Below are positions 1-8,167 of a stretch of 21,144 bases of DNA, one piece after another. The position numbers and the translations under genes are program-made. Source of the DNA: Firmicutes bacterium UBA5486 (lineage in GTDB: Bacteria; Bacillota; UBA4882; UBA10575); NCBI GenBank assembly GCA_002427045.1, contig DIPO01000046.1, forward strand, positions 6,356 through 27,499. Direction: 5' to 3'. Position 1 is the first letter of the stretch. Each line of letters opens with the position of its first letter. A model generated the notes under the pieces. It ran no database searches and was not told the DNA's origin. It saw only the letters and a list, made by a program, of their open reading frames with translations.

Positions 1-33
1 TCCCTGCACAATATATTGATAGCCTAATACAAG

Positions 34-57
34 CCCAACACTATATATTGTGTTGGG
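34..57 (+). terminator. hairpin, possible terminator of an upstream gene
   Basis: Arms CCCAACAC and GTGTTGGG enclose an 8-base loop, followed on the plus strand by ACCTTTT. The T-run is short, so this is a modest candidate for the end of a plus-strand transcript entering from the left edge. The rest of positions 1-183 shows nothing else I can name apart from the ribosome binding site of the next gene. Confidence 0.4.
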
Positions 58-183
58 ACCTTTTAAAAAGGACACAACGCAAAAAGCTTTAGTAAAACCT
101 TTTCTATTCTCACCCATCTTATTTTCCGCATATTATAAATTAGGGAATTTCCAGACTAATACCCTTTTCAAGGAGGTTTAGCA

Positions 184-1128
184 ATGAAACGGGCTCTGGT
201 CTTATCAGGTGGAGGCTGTAAAGGAGCATTTGAAGTTGGAGCAATTGAACATCTACTAACAAAAGAAGGTTTGGATTTTCAGATTTTCACCGGTACAAGT
301 GTTGGTGCACTAAATGCCGCATTTTTAGGTCAAGCCAGAAATCGCCAAGAGCTTTTGGCAATTGCCGAAGAATTAAAAGAACTCTGGTTGGGGCTAAAGG
401 GAAACCATTCTATCTATAAGACAAGTAGATTGGGGATTTTTAAACTTATTTTCGGTGATTCATTATATAAGCCAATTGGTCTCCAAAATCTAATCAGAAG
501 TAAAATAAATTTTCAGCGGCTCTTTGATCCAGCTACCATTATTAAGATTTCAGCTGTAGCCCTGGAAACTGGTGAACTTTTTTATGCCGATAGCAGAAAT
601 AAAGAATTGCAAGAGGATTTTCTCTTGTATGTTTTAGCCAGTGCCAGTATGCCACTATTCTTTCCTGCAGTCCCAATCGCCGGTAAGCATTGGTATGATG
701 GAGGTTTAAGAGATATTACTCCCTTGGAAGCCGCTTTTAAAGAGCATCCCGATGAAATTGTAGTCATTATTACTAATCCCCTTGGTTCTCGTTTTGAAGC
801 AGTACTTCCACAGGTAAAACCTGGAGGGGCAATTAGAGCTATTTTACGCACAATTGAGATTCTACTGAGTGAAATTGCGACTAATGACCTACAGTTAGTT
901 CAGGCTATTAATAAGTACTGGTGGAAATATCCAACAAAAAAAGCGGTACCCATTAGAATTATTGCGCCGCAGAGCCCCCTGGCTGGAGAACATGCCTTGG
1001 ATTTTAATCCGAAGAGCATCCGGGAGAATATGCATCGTGGTTGGGAAGCTGCTAAAAATCCCCGCCTGTTATTAGCAAGTAATCCAAGGAGCTCCATACT
1101 CAGCTTTGCTGGGGCATGTAAAGGGTAA
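184..1128 (+). CDS. patatin-like phospholipase family protein
   Basis: This is a predicted serine acyl hydrolase acting on lipid esters, probably cytoplasmic or at the inner face of the membrane, since no signal peptide or membrane segment is visible. The patatin signatures are present in order: the glycine-rich oxyanion loop SGGGCKG (residues 8-14), the nucleophile elbow GTSVG (37-41, Ser39), the ASASMPLFFP stretch near 152-161, and the DGG of the catalytic dyad (Asp172). At 314 residues it is a typical length for small bacterial patatins. AGGAGG at 171-176 lies 7 bases before the ATG, which fixes the start. It is the only plus-strand protein gene in the window and converges on the SMP-30 gene. 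The physiological substrate cannot be read from the sequence. Family assignment is firm. Confidence 0.93.
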   Translation: MKRALVLSGGGCKGAFEVGAIEHLLTKEGLDFQIFTGTSVGALNAAFLGQARNRQELLAIAEELKELWLGLKGNHSIYKTSRLGIFKLIFGDSLYKPIGLQNLIRSKINFQRLFDPATIIKISAVALETGELFYADSRNKELQEDFLLYVLASASMPLFFPAVPIAGKHWYDGGLRDITPLEAAFKEHPDEIVVIITNPLGSRFEAVLPQVKPGGAIRAILRTIEILLSEIATNDLQLVQAINKYWWKYPTKKAVPIRIIAPQSPLAGEHALDFNPKSIRENMHRGWEAAKNPRLLLASNPRSSILSFAGACKG

Positions 1129-1272
1129 GAAACAGAGTTTCATCCCAGTTATTACCAAGCAAAAATTCAAATGACAAGCAGCTAATAATGAATTTCGAAT
1201 TTAATTTTCAAACATAAATTGTTTCCTATTAAATTAGGGGATTGCATTATTTAAAAACATCTTTAAAAATGA

Positions 1273-1300
1273 AAAACGGCTAATAGTATATAGCCGTTTT
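1273..1300. terminator. shared terminator between convergent genes
   Basis: Ten-base arms AAAACGGCTA and TAGCCGTTTT enclose the 8-base loop ATAGTATA. On the minus strand the stem runs into TTTTTCATTTTT, a good intrinsic terminator that overlaps the stop codon of the SMP-30 gene. On the plus strand it ends in TTTT and may also stop patatin transcripts. Positions 1129-1272 hold nothing else recognisable. Confidence 0.8.
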
Positions 1301-2177
1301 AACCTGCGAATTTGGGTTGAGAGCGACCTTTAACCCCGGGTTTAATCATAAAGACCCCTCCTGCCTGTGGTTGGCGGGAGAGTTCTTTCTCATTTAATTG
1401 GTACCGTCCAGTAGTTATATATAATTCATCTAGATCCACACCGCCAAAAGTACTAGCCGTAACTTGAGAAACCGGAAGGTTAATTACTTGCAGTTGCTCA
1501 CCAGTCTCCGGATCCCAGCGAGAAACTTGGGCACCTTCCCAGTGGGCTACCCATAGTTTACCTTCTTCATCAATTGTCATTCCCGCCGGAAACCCGGGTT
1601 GCTCAGAAAAATCAATGGCAATCCGGCGGTTATTTAAGGAGCCGGTTTCTGGGTTGAAATCAAATGCGACAATCTGCCGTGTCGGTGAATCAATAAAATA
1701 CATCTCTGTATAATCAAGGTTCCATGCTATCCCCCAAGGAATTGTCGTATTCACCAGCACGGGGCGGACTGTATGATCCGGATACATACAGTACAAAGCC
1801 CCCCATGGCCTCCTGTTGCGTCCATCAAAGGTACCACCCCAAAAGCGTCCCGCAAGATCACATGTGCCACTAATAAACCGAATTTCTGGCAGATTTGGTT
1901 CCGAATGAAACGCAGGAATTACTTCTTTGGTTGTTGGTTCTAGAAGGTAAAGCCCTTTTTGCAGAGCAATTACTGCTCCTCCTGAGTCACGGGGGATAAA
2001 AGCCCCTACTAATTGATTAACCTCCAACCAATGGTCAGTTCCGGATGGCAGGTGGTAGGCACTAATTTTGCTTCCCATCATATCTATCCAGTATAAGATC
2101 TCTGTTTCCTGATCCCAATAGGGATTCCCTCCTAAAGAAACTTTAGCATCAATCAACAATTCAACCTGGTTTTTCAA
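1299..2177 (-). CDS. SMP-30/gluconolactonase/LRE family protein with lost metal ligands
   Basis: This is a 292-residue six-bladed beta-propeller of the SMP-30/gluconolactonase family. The family fold is recognisable from WDQETEILYWIDM (21-33), GRFWGGTF (110-117), GIAWNLDYTEMYFIDSP (149-165) and GMTIDEEGKLWVAHW (199-213). Members normally hydrolyse sugar lactones with a divalent metal held by Glu, Asn and Asp. Here the equivalents look substituted: LGEGP has become LGGNP (Gly17), NGLxW has become WGIAW (Trp148) and PDGM has become PAGM (Ala198). The substrate Asn in RFND is Ile102. The protein may therefore not be a lactonase. No signal peptide is present. The start is TTG, chosen because GGAGG lies about 9 bases upstream and the protein begins at the family N-terminus. 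It is probably monocistronic, ending in the shared hairpin. Confidence 0.85.
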   Translation of the reverse strand: MKNQVELLIDAKVSLGGNPYWDQETEILYWIDMMGSKISAYHLPSGTDHWLEVNQLVGAFIPRDSGGAVIALQKGLYLLEPTTKEVIPAFHSEPNLPEIRFISGTCDLAGRFWGGTFDGRNRRPWGALYCMYPDHTVRPVLVNTTIPWGIAWNLDYTEMYFIDSPTRQIVAFDFNPETGSLNNRRIAIDFSEQPGFPAGMTIDEEGKLWVAHWEGAQVSRWDPETGEQLQVINLPVSQVTASTFGGVDLDELYITTGRYQLNEKELSRQPQAGGVFMIKPGVKGRSQPKFAG

Positions 2178-2340
2178 TTGGCCTTCCCTCCTTTTCCACC
2201 CATTTATAGTATTCCCTTTTGTAATAGATAATATCCCCTCTCCTACACTTTTTTAGAAAAGAGGAAATAGAGAGAATTAAATTAATTCCTTTATTAAGCT
2301 GAGGGAATTACATTTTTTTTAAAAAAATAAATTTCTCCGC

Positions 2341-3732
2341 CTAAAATTCGGCTGACTTAACGGTTCGAGGGAAGGGAATCACATCTCTAATATTAGTAAT
2401 CCCTGTTAGATACATTATCGCCCGTTCAAACCCTAAACCAAACCCGGCATGTCTTGTTCCTCCATACTTTCTTAGTTCCAGATACCACCAGTAGTCTTCT
2501 TTTTCCAGTTGGAATTCTTTCATCCGCTCTTCCAATAGTTCCAAACGTTCCTCTCTTTGACTACCGCCAATGATCTCGCCAATGCCAGGTACTAATAGAT
2601 CCATCGCCGCTACGGTCCGGTTATCTTCATTCATTCTCATATAAAAGGCTTTTATCTCTTTAGGATAACCCGTAACAAAAACAGGCTTTTTAAAGACCTT
2701 TTCTGTCAGATATCTTTCATGTTCTGTTTGTAAATCACAACCCCACTCCACTGGATAATCAAATTTTTGGGGTGACTTTTTAAGTAGATCAATTGCTTCA
2801 GTATAGGTCAAATAACCAAATTCGGATTGTACTACATTATCTAATCTGTCCAGAAGCCCTTTGTCAATAAATTTATTAAAGAATTCCATTTCTTCCGGAG
2901 CATTATCTAGGCAGTAGGTGATCAGGTATTTTAACATCTCTTCCGCTAATATCATATCATCTTCCAGATTAGCAAACGCAATCTCCGGTTCCACCATCCA
3001 AAACTCTGCCGCGTGTCTGGGAGTATTAGAATTCTCCGCCCGGAAAGTTGGGCCAAAGGTATATACATTACGAAAAGCCATACAAAAAGTCTCTGCTTCC
3101 AATTGCCCACTAACCGTCAGATTCGCCTCTTTACCAAAAAAGTCTTTAGAAAAGTCAATCTTTCCTTCACTATCTCGGGGTATATTCTCAAAATCTAAGG
3201 TAGAAACGCGAAACATTTCTCCGGCCCCTTCACAATCGCTTCCCGTGATTATTGGTGTATGAACATAGACAAAGTTTCTTTCTTGAAAAAAACGATGAAT
3301 AGCATAGGCAGCAAGTGATCTAATCCGAAATACTGCCGAAAAAGCATTGGAACGCGGCCTTAGATGGGCGATCGTCCTTAGATACTCAAAAGAATGCCTT
3401 TTTTTCTGCAAGGGATAGTCTGAAGTTGATAATCCTTCAATTTCAATACATTTTGCTTTAAGTTCAAAGGGTTGATTAGCACCTGGGCTCTCGACCAATT
3501 CCCCTTCGACTATTATTGCTGAACTTACTGGTAGTTTAGTAATCTGCTGAAAATTATCAAGTGTATCATCCACTACTATCTGCAAGTTTTTAAAGAAAGA
3601 ACCATCATTTAGCTCAATAAAGCCAAAGGATTTTGAGACACGAATCGTTCTAACCCAACCACTAACCTTAATTGTTTTATTTAAGTAAGTGTTTTGGTCG
3701 CGAAAAATCTGTTTTACTAGTACCGAACTCAT
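2341..3732 (-). CDS. asnS: asparaginyl-tRNA synthetase
   Basis: This is a cytoplasmic class IIb aminoacyl-tRNA synthetase that attaches asparagine to tRNA-Asn. It has an N-terminal OB-fold anticodon-binding domain (about 15-105, with KVSGWVRTIR), then the catalytic core with motif 2 at FGPTFRAENSNTPRH (226-240) and motif 3 at GFGLGFERAIMYLTG (430-444). The AENS form of motif 2 and the overall match favour AsnRS over AspRS. Its 463 residues equal the usual bacterial length. AGGGGGT lies about 11 bases before the ATG. The gene follows asnA on the same strand with a 260-base gap, so asparagine supply and use are adjacent. I saw no T-box leader in the gap. No clear terminator follows; an AT-rich inverted repeat (TAATTCC/GGAATTA, near 2284-2311) lacks a T-run on this strand. 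Confidence 0.97.
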   Translation of the reverse strand: MSSVLVKQIFRDQNTYLNKTIKVSGWVRTIRVSKSFGFIELNDGSFFKNLQIVVDDTLDNFQQITKLPVSSAIIVEGELVESPGANQPFELKAKCIEIEGLSTSDYPLQKKRHSFEYLRTIAHLRPRSNAFSAVFRIRSLAAYAIHRFFQERNFVYVHTPIITGSDCEGAGEMFRVSTLDFENIPRDSEGKIDFSKDFFGKEANLTVSGQLEAETFCMAFRNVYTFGPTFRAENSNTPRHAAEFWMVEPEIAFANLEDDMILAEEMLKYLITYCLDNAPEEMEFFNKFIDKGLLDRLDNVVQSEFGYLTYTEAIDLLKKSPQKFDYPVEWGCDLQTEHERYLTEKVFKKPVFVTGYPKEIKAFYMRMNEDNRTVAAMDLLVPGIGEIIGGSQREERLELLEERMKEFQLEKEDYWWYLELRKYGGTRHAGFGLGFERAIMYLTGITNIRDVIPFPRTVKSAEF

Positions 3733-3868
3733 TTTTTTGTTTTACCCCCTAATTTCATCATTTTCATAGTATTAGCATGCCAGACTCCTTTTACTTTTTT
3801 TTATTTAAACCCAACTAAAGATTCTCTAATCTTTATCTTTTAGGTTCAATCGTATTAATCACTATCTA

Positions 3869-3902
3869 TTCTGATCAAAGAAAAAGTCTTTGAAAATCAG
3901 AA
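3869..3902. other. imperfect hairpin in the asnA-asnS gap
   Basis: Outer arms TTCTGAT and ATCAGAA and inner arms CAAAGA and TCTTTG form a stem interrupted by a short AAA bulge, with loop AAAAG. No T-run follows on the minus strand, so it is not a convincing terminator. It could be a processing or leader structure in the asnA-asnS transcript. The rest of the 260-base gap is AT-rich and shows nothing that I recognise. Confidence 0.35.
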
Positions 3903-3992
3903 CTATCCCCTTAAATAAAAATCAAGTACTTTATTATGATTTAGTCAATAACCGGTACAATTATGAATTTCCCTCTAAAACATTCAGTACTT

Positions 3993-5015
3993 TTAGAGTA
4001 AAATAATATCATTCTTCTCACACTGCTTCATCATTTCCTCCGGCCAGACCGAAGCCTGCACCTCACCAACATGGGCTTTTTTCAAAAAGTACATACAAAG
4101 TCTAGATTGCCCAATCCCACCACCTACGGTATACGGTAATTCTCCCGCTAATAACTCTTTATGAAATTGGAGACTTAGCCGTTCTTCCAAACCCAATTCT
4201 TTTACTTGTCTAACTAAGCTTGCCTCATCAACCCTTATTCCCATCGAGGACATCTCCATAGCAGTCTGTAACAGAGGAAACCATAAAATAATATCCCCAT
4301 TTAACATCCAATCATCATAATCAGGAGCTCTCAGATCATGTCTCTTCCCTGAGTTCAGGATTCCCCCAATATTCATAATAAACACTGCTCCGCACTCTTT
4401 GGCAATAGCATCTTCGCGTTCTTCCGGCGAAAGCTGAGGGAATCTATCCTCTAATTCCTGTGTCGTAATAAAAATAATCTCATCAGGTAAATCACGGGGT
4501 AAAACCGGGTATTGCTGGCAAATATAGTCTTCTGTTTCTTTTAATACTTTATAAATCTGGTTAACTATCTTTTTCAGCATCTTAGTAGTTCTTTCTTCTT
4601 TTCTAAGCACTTTCTCCCAGTCCCACTGGTCAACGTAGATCGAATGGAGATTATCCAGGACCTCGTCCCGGCGAATGGCATTCATATCTGTATAGAGTCC
4701 CTCACCAAAGTTAAATCTATATCTTTTGAGCGCCATCCTCTTCCATTTAGCTAGAGAGTGAACGATCTCACACTGATGCCCGTTTATCCCTTTTACACTA
4801 AAGCCAACGGGTCTTTCTGTCCCAGTAAGATTATCATTTAGCCCAGTCTCTGGTCTAACAAACAAGGGAGCTGAAACTCTAACCAGACCTAACTCTTTTG
4901 CTAACACATTTTCGAAATAATCCTTAAGCTTTTTTATGGCAATTTGTGTATCTCTAACCCCTAAAACTGATTGGTAGTTCTCAGGAATAGTTAAAGAGTA
5001 GGGTAGTTCCTTCAT
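3993..5015 (-). CDS. asnA: aspartate-ammonia ligase (asparagine synthetase A)
   Basis: AsnA makes asparagine from aspartate, ammonia and ATP in the cytoplasm. It is related to class II aspartyl/asparaginyl-tRNA synthetases but lacks the anticodon-binding domain. The 340-residue length is usual. Family-typical stretches are visible: SAPLFVRPETGLNDNL (48-63), GLYTDMNAIRRDE (106-118), LHSIYVDQWDWEK (123-135) and the motif-3-like GGGIGQSRLCMYFL (298-311). AGGAGG lies 7 bases before the ATG. The gene precedes asnS on the same strand. In many Bacillota asn genes are controlled by T-box RNAs, but the 226-base upstream region has no recognisable T-box sequence or antiterminator. The HD-GYP terminator at 5189-5214 separates it from the gene upstream, so it probably has its own promoter in the AT-rich leader; none there is clear enough to call. 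Confidence 0.97.
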   Translation of the reverse strand: MKELPYSLTIPENYQSVLGVRDTQIAIKKLKDYFENVLAKELGLVRVSAPLFVRPETGLNDNLTGTERPVGFSVKGINGHQCEIVHSLAKWKRMALKRYRFNFGEGLYTDMNAIRRDEVLDNLHSIYVDQWDWEKVLRKEERTTKMLKKIVNQIYKVLKETEDYICQQYPVLPRDLPDEIIFITTQELEDRFPQLSPEEREDAIAKECGAVFIMNIGGILNSGKRHDLRAPDYDDWMLNGDIILWFPLLQTAMEMSSMGIRVDEASLVRQVKELGLEERLSLQFHKELLAGELPYTVGGGIGQSRLCMYFLKKAHVGEVQASVWPEEMMKQCEKNDIILL

Positions 5016-5188
5016 TATTAGCCTCCTATCGTAAGCTGTTAATTTCTCATTAGTACGTTTTTTCTAAAAATCTAAGATCGATCAAAAAAAGAAGCTTATT
5101 TGGTAGATAATTCTTTACTGAAATATAAATCCCTTTTCTTAAACAGTAATTTAAACTAGATTCGCCTTACAGCAGTATTAATACCCGG

Positions 5189-5214
5189 AAAAAGAAAAAA
5201 GACGGGTGCCCGTC
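5189..5214 (-). terminator. intrinsic terminator of the HD-GYP gene
   Basis: On the minus strand a compact stem GACGG/CCGTC with loop GCAC is followed by TTTTTTCTTTTT. It lies 27 bases after the HD-GYP stop codon and insulates that gene from asnA. Confidence 0.8.
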
Positions 5215-5241
5215 AGTTAATTATAAGGTTTTTCCATTAAT

Positions 5242-6270
5242 CTATGCTAACCTTTTTTCAATCTGTAGCTCTGAATCCTTATACACTTCCGGAAAATCAT
5301 CTGTTGTTTGAAGATGCTGAAGAATCGTTTTAGAAGAAGTAACTTCGACTACCACTGCCTGTTCCCCATTGCTAAGCAGTACTACACTACCCACTGGATA
5401 CACTGCCACCGATTGGATAAGGGCATCTACCACCTTAGGATCATATTTTAATGGGCTGTCCTGTTCCAATTCGGCAAGTGCTTCTCCACTCCAGAAAGCT
5501 TCTCTATATGCTCGATCTGAAATCATAGCATCGTAGGAATCTGCTACCGCTACAATTTTAGAATAAAGATGAAGATCTTTTCCAATCAGCCCCATTGGAT
5601 ATCCAGAACCATCTTCTCGCTCATGATGCTGATAGGCTATATTAGCTGTATGAAAAGAAAAATTAGATATATATTTAAGGATTTCAAAACCATATTTGGT
5701 ATGTTGCCTGATCTGTACTGTATCTTGAGTAGATAGTTCATTAATTTTTTTAGTAGATGATCCAATATAAGCTGTTCCTAAATCATGAAGAAAAGCTCCA
5801 ATTGCCAACTCTTTAAGCTGTTCTCTTTCTAGTTCCAGTTTTTTCCCCATTAAAATTGAGAGTATACAGACATTAATCGAATGATTGTAAATATAATTCT
5901 CTATGGTTTTTGTATCAATAAGATTAAACAAGGCATCTGGCCTTTGCAAGACATCTCTGAGAATACCTTCAATAGTAATGATTACCTTGTTAGCATTTAT
6001 TGGCTGACGTTTAACAGCACTAATCAGGGAATCCCATAAGACAGCCATGGCTTCGGCACGAATCTTATCACTAATTAACCCGGAACAATCCCACTTTTCA
6101 TCTTCATTATTATAAATATATAAATGAGTATAACGTAGGTTTTCTATCCTTTTTATATAGGAAGGGGATAACTTAGTTCTTTTTTTTAATAATATTTTGC
6201 CATCATTACTAAAAATCGTATTCGCTAGGAACATTCCCTTGTCAATCTTAGCTAAAGGTAAATATCTCAT
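5242..6270 (-). CDS. HD-GYP domain protein, probable cyclic-di-GMP phosphodiesterase
   Basis: This 342-residue soluble protein has an N-terminal DUF3391-like segment (about 1-60, beginning MRYLPLAKIDKGMFLA), a helical linker, and an HD-GYP domain (about 120-300). The metal and signature residues visible are His130, HD at 162-163, His190, HHERED at 215-220 and the GSGYP that gives the family its name (221-225). HD-GYP proteins hydrolyse cyclic di-GMP. One oddity is that the usual HDIGK reads HDLGT, so the conserved lysine is missing; such variants exist and activity is not certain. No membrane segment or receiver domain is present, so the input signal is unknown. GGTGAGG lies about 7 bases before the ATG. 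It follows the protease gene on the same strand but is separated by 358 bases and a probable terminator. Confidence 0.9.
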   Translation of the reverse strand: MRYLPLAKIDKGMFLANTIFSNDGKILLKKRTKLSPSYIKRIENLRYTHLYIYNNEDEKWDCSGLISDKIRAEAMAVLWDSLISAVKRQPINANKVIITIEGILRDVLQRPDALFNLIDTKTIENYIYNHSINVCILSILMGKKLELEREQLKELAIGAFLHDLGTAYIGSSTKKINELSTQDTVQIRQHTKYGFEILKYISNFSFHTANIAYQHHEREDGSGYPMGLIGKDLHLYSKIVAVADSYDAMISDRAYREAFWSGEALAELEQDSPLKYDPKVVDALIQSVAVYPVGSVVLLSNGEQAVVVEVTSSKTILQHLQTTDDFPEVYKDSELQIEKRLA

Positions 6271-6628
6271 TACAGAACCTCACCATTCTAATAATTTTAA
6301 ACACCTTCCTGTATTATCGTGATATGAAGGAATTGCATAATTGCTGATCTCACTTTTCGCATTCTTTGAGCAAAAGTCAAGCAAAATTAATTCTCTAAAA
6401 ACTATATGAAAAACAAAAAACCAATTAAATTAAGAAAGTGCAAAAAGCGAAACCTTAAATATGCTAAATTACCGAATAATAAGGTTATTCTTCAAAAAAA
6501 ATCCTTTTCCTTTAAAGCATTTTAAAACCTAAGGAAACTTTGACCTAGATTAATAATGTTGATCTTGATTATCTATACAAAATGAGCGGTTAAAATAAAA
6601 AGAGCTGCTAATTTGTCGGTTCTATAAT
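6271..6628. other. 358-base AT-rich intergenic region
   Basis: No protein gene or RNA gene is apparent. It holds the leader of the HD-GYP gene and, at its left-to-right end (6592-6634), the terminator of the protease gene. AACCTTA (6451-6457) and TAAGGTT (6480-6486) could pair across a 22-base loop, but the stem is weak. I looked for a cyclic-di-GMP riboswitch in front of the HD-GYP gene and found no matching core. A TTGACT at about 6374-6379 (minus strand) resembles a -35 box but has no good -10 partner. Confidence 0.5.
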
Positions 6629-6634
6629 TTAGCC
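6592..6634 (-). terminator. probable terminator of the site-2 protease gene
   Basis: On the minus strand GGCTAAATT and AAATTAGC form an imperfect stem around an 11-base loop, followed after AGC by TCTTTTTATTTT. It overlaps the protease stop codon at 6629-6631. The stem has a mismatch and the T-run is slightly displaced, so confidence is moderate. Confidence 0.45.
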
Positions 6635-7918
6635 ACAGATTAATTGGATAATATCATTAAATAGAACAAAAACCCCTAGTAACATTAGGATGGCAAAACC
6701 AACCATGGAGATTGCTGCCTCCCGCTCTGGAGGTAAAGGTTTTTTCCTAATACTTTCCACAGCTAAAACCAGAAGTTTTCCGCCGTCTAAAGCCGGAAAA
6801 GGAAGCAGATTTGTAGCTCCTACAGCAATACTAATCAAAGCGGAAATATTAAGCAGATTAATAAATATCAGATAAGGAGTAGGACTGTAGCTGACAACCT
6901 CACTCATAATACTAACAATCCGTACGGGGCCCGCTAATTGCTTAATAGAAACTCTCCCTGTTACCAACCAGACTAAAGTATAGAAAACACTTCTGATTGT
7001 TGAACCAATATAGATCAATGGTTGTTTTAGAGTTTCTCCGACACCCCCACGCACCATTTGAAAGCTAATCCCGGTCTCATAGTAAGCGGATCCCTTTTCC
7101 AATTTAGGTTTAATAACCAACTTTACATTTTTACCTTCTCTAATTACAGTAAGATTAACCGGCTGGCCCTGGCTGTCTTTTAAAAACTCGCTAATATCTT
7201 GTTTGTTCTGAATTTCCTGATCATTTAGTTTTATGATCCGATCTCCGGGAAGAAGTCCTCCCGCTTCTGCCGGAGAACCCGGTTGAATCTCACTAACGAC
7301 TGCGGACTCCTCACCATATTGTTGTTTAGCTGCAAACCCCAATAAATATCTATTTTCCGGAATTATATTTGGCCTTAAATACACTTGTGTTATCTGTCCT
7401 TGACGTTGAATCTCTATTTCACTAGGCACACCTTTAGAGACCATTAAAAAGGAGTAAAAATCCGAAGGAAGTAAAACCTTTTTCCCATCATACCTAATGA
7501 TTCGATCTCCGGCTTGCAGGCCGGCTTCGTAAGCCGGGGAACCTGTAGGAACTTCTCCTACAAGCGTAGAGTTATAACCAGTCATAAAAAAAACAATACA
7601 CAAAAAAAGGAAGGCCGATAGAAGGTTCATCAGAGGCCCAGCTGCAATCACAGCAGCTCTAACCGGTAAAGGTTTGTTATTAAATGCCCGGTTACTGGAT
7701 GATGCTTCTTCTTCTCCTTCTAACTGAACAAAAGCGCCAACTGGAAATAAGCGTAAAGAGAAAAGTGTTTCCCCTTTTTGAACGGCAAAGAGTTTCGGCC
7801 CAAAAAACAGCGAAAATTCTAAAACCTTTATTCCAGCTTTTTTGGCCACTAAATAGTGTCCCAATTCATGAATTATCACTATGAAATTTAAAGCTAAAAT
7901 AGCTAGTAGTATATTCAT
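6629..7918 (-). CDS. rseP: RseP/RasP-type site-2 intramembrane zinc metalloprotease
   Basis: This membrane protease cleaves transmembrane substrates, classically anti-sigma factors and signal-peptide remnants. The zinc motif HELGH (17-21) lies in the first transmembrane helix, and the second signature NLLPFPALDGG (370-380, Asp378 as third ligand) lies near the C-terminus. Two PDZ domains lie between (about 118-185 and 205-272), each with a GD-R-I core (AGDRIIRYDG, PGDRIIKLND). Further helices are at about 85-113, 335-370 and 400-427. The 429 residues fit the two-PDZ form. AGGAGG is 6 bases before the ATG. RseP often sits in a uppS-cdsA-dxr-rseP-proS/ispG cluster. Here it has none of those neighbours, so it is either a relocated sole copy or a paralogue, which this window cannot decide. 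Confidence 0.92.
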   Translation of the reverse strand: MNILLAILALNFIVIIHELGHYLVAKKAGIKVLEFSLFFGPKLFAVQKGETLFSLRLFPVGAFVQLEGEEEASSSNRAFNNKPLPVRAAVIAAGPLMNLLSAFLFLCIVFFMTGYNSTLVGEVPTGSPAYEAGLQAGDRIIRYDGKKVLLPSDFYSFLMVSKGVPSEIEIQRQGQITQVYLRPNIIPENRYLLGFAAKQQYGEESAVVSEIQPGSPAEAGGLLPGDRIIKLNDQEIQNKQDISEFLKDSQGQPVNLTVIREGKNVKLVIKPKLEKGSAYYETGISFQMVRGGVGETLKQPLIYIGSTIRSVFYTLVWLVTGRVSIKQLAGPVRIVSIMSEVVSYSPTPYLIFINLLNISALISIAVGATNLLPFPALDGGKLLVLAVESIRKKPLPPEREAAISMVGFAILMLLGVFVLFNDIIQLICG

Positions 7919-8040
7919 ACTAATCCTCCTCGTTTATAGCTATCGTTAAGGATTTCCGTCTTTATATAAACGCTTATTCGGCTATAAGGTTCCTTCTTAC
8001 ATAATACCTCTCAAAGCTCATCGCTCGCATGTACTTTAAC

Positions 8041-8060
8041 AAAAAAGGGCCCCTTTTTTT
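8041..8060 (-). terminator. terminator of the small exported-protein gene
   Basis: On the minus strand an A-run, GGGGCCC and TTTTTT form a short stem (AAAAAAGG/CCTTTTTT, loop GGC). It lies about 107 bases beyond the stop codon of the gene at 8168-8671 and upstream of the protease gene. The self-complementary G/C core with A and T flanks is typical of an intrinsic terminator. The remaining bases of 7919-8167 hold only the protease leader. Confidence 0.65.
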
Positions 8061-8167
8061 AGAGACCCGTGCAATTATATTTTAATAGTCTCTTAGGTGT
8101 TGATTCATCTGGCTTTTATTTAAATCACTTTGTGATGTTTATAGTAGCCAGCATGAACAACTACCTA

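Noticed and set aside
60..110. ACGCAAAAAGC in front of the patatin gene vaguely recalls the conserved ACGCAAAGCC piece of cyclic-di-GMP (GEMM) riboswitches.
   Set aside because: The rest of the riboswitch core and its helices are missing.
3940..3965. TGTACCGGT on the minus strand before asnS looks a little like the core of a T-box sequence.
   Set aside because: It lacks the TGGNACCGCG core, there is no antiterminator or specifier hairpin around it, and it lies at the end of asnA.
6330..6343. The 14-mer GAATTGCATAATTG occurs exactly twice (also 18326-18339), both times in leaders of minus-strand genes, with a near copy at 18889-18902.
   Set aside because: In 21 kb of AT-rich sequence one or a few shared 14-mers are expected by chance, and the genes involved have no evident common control.
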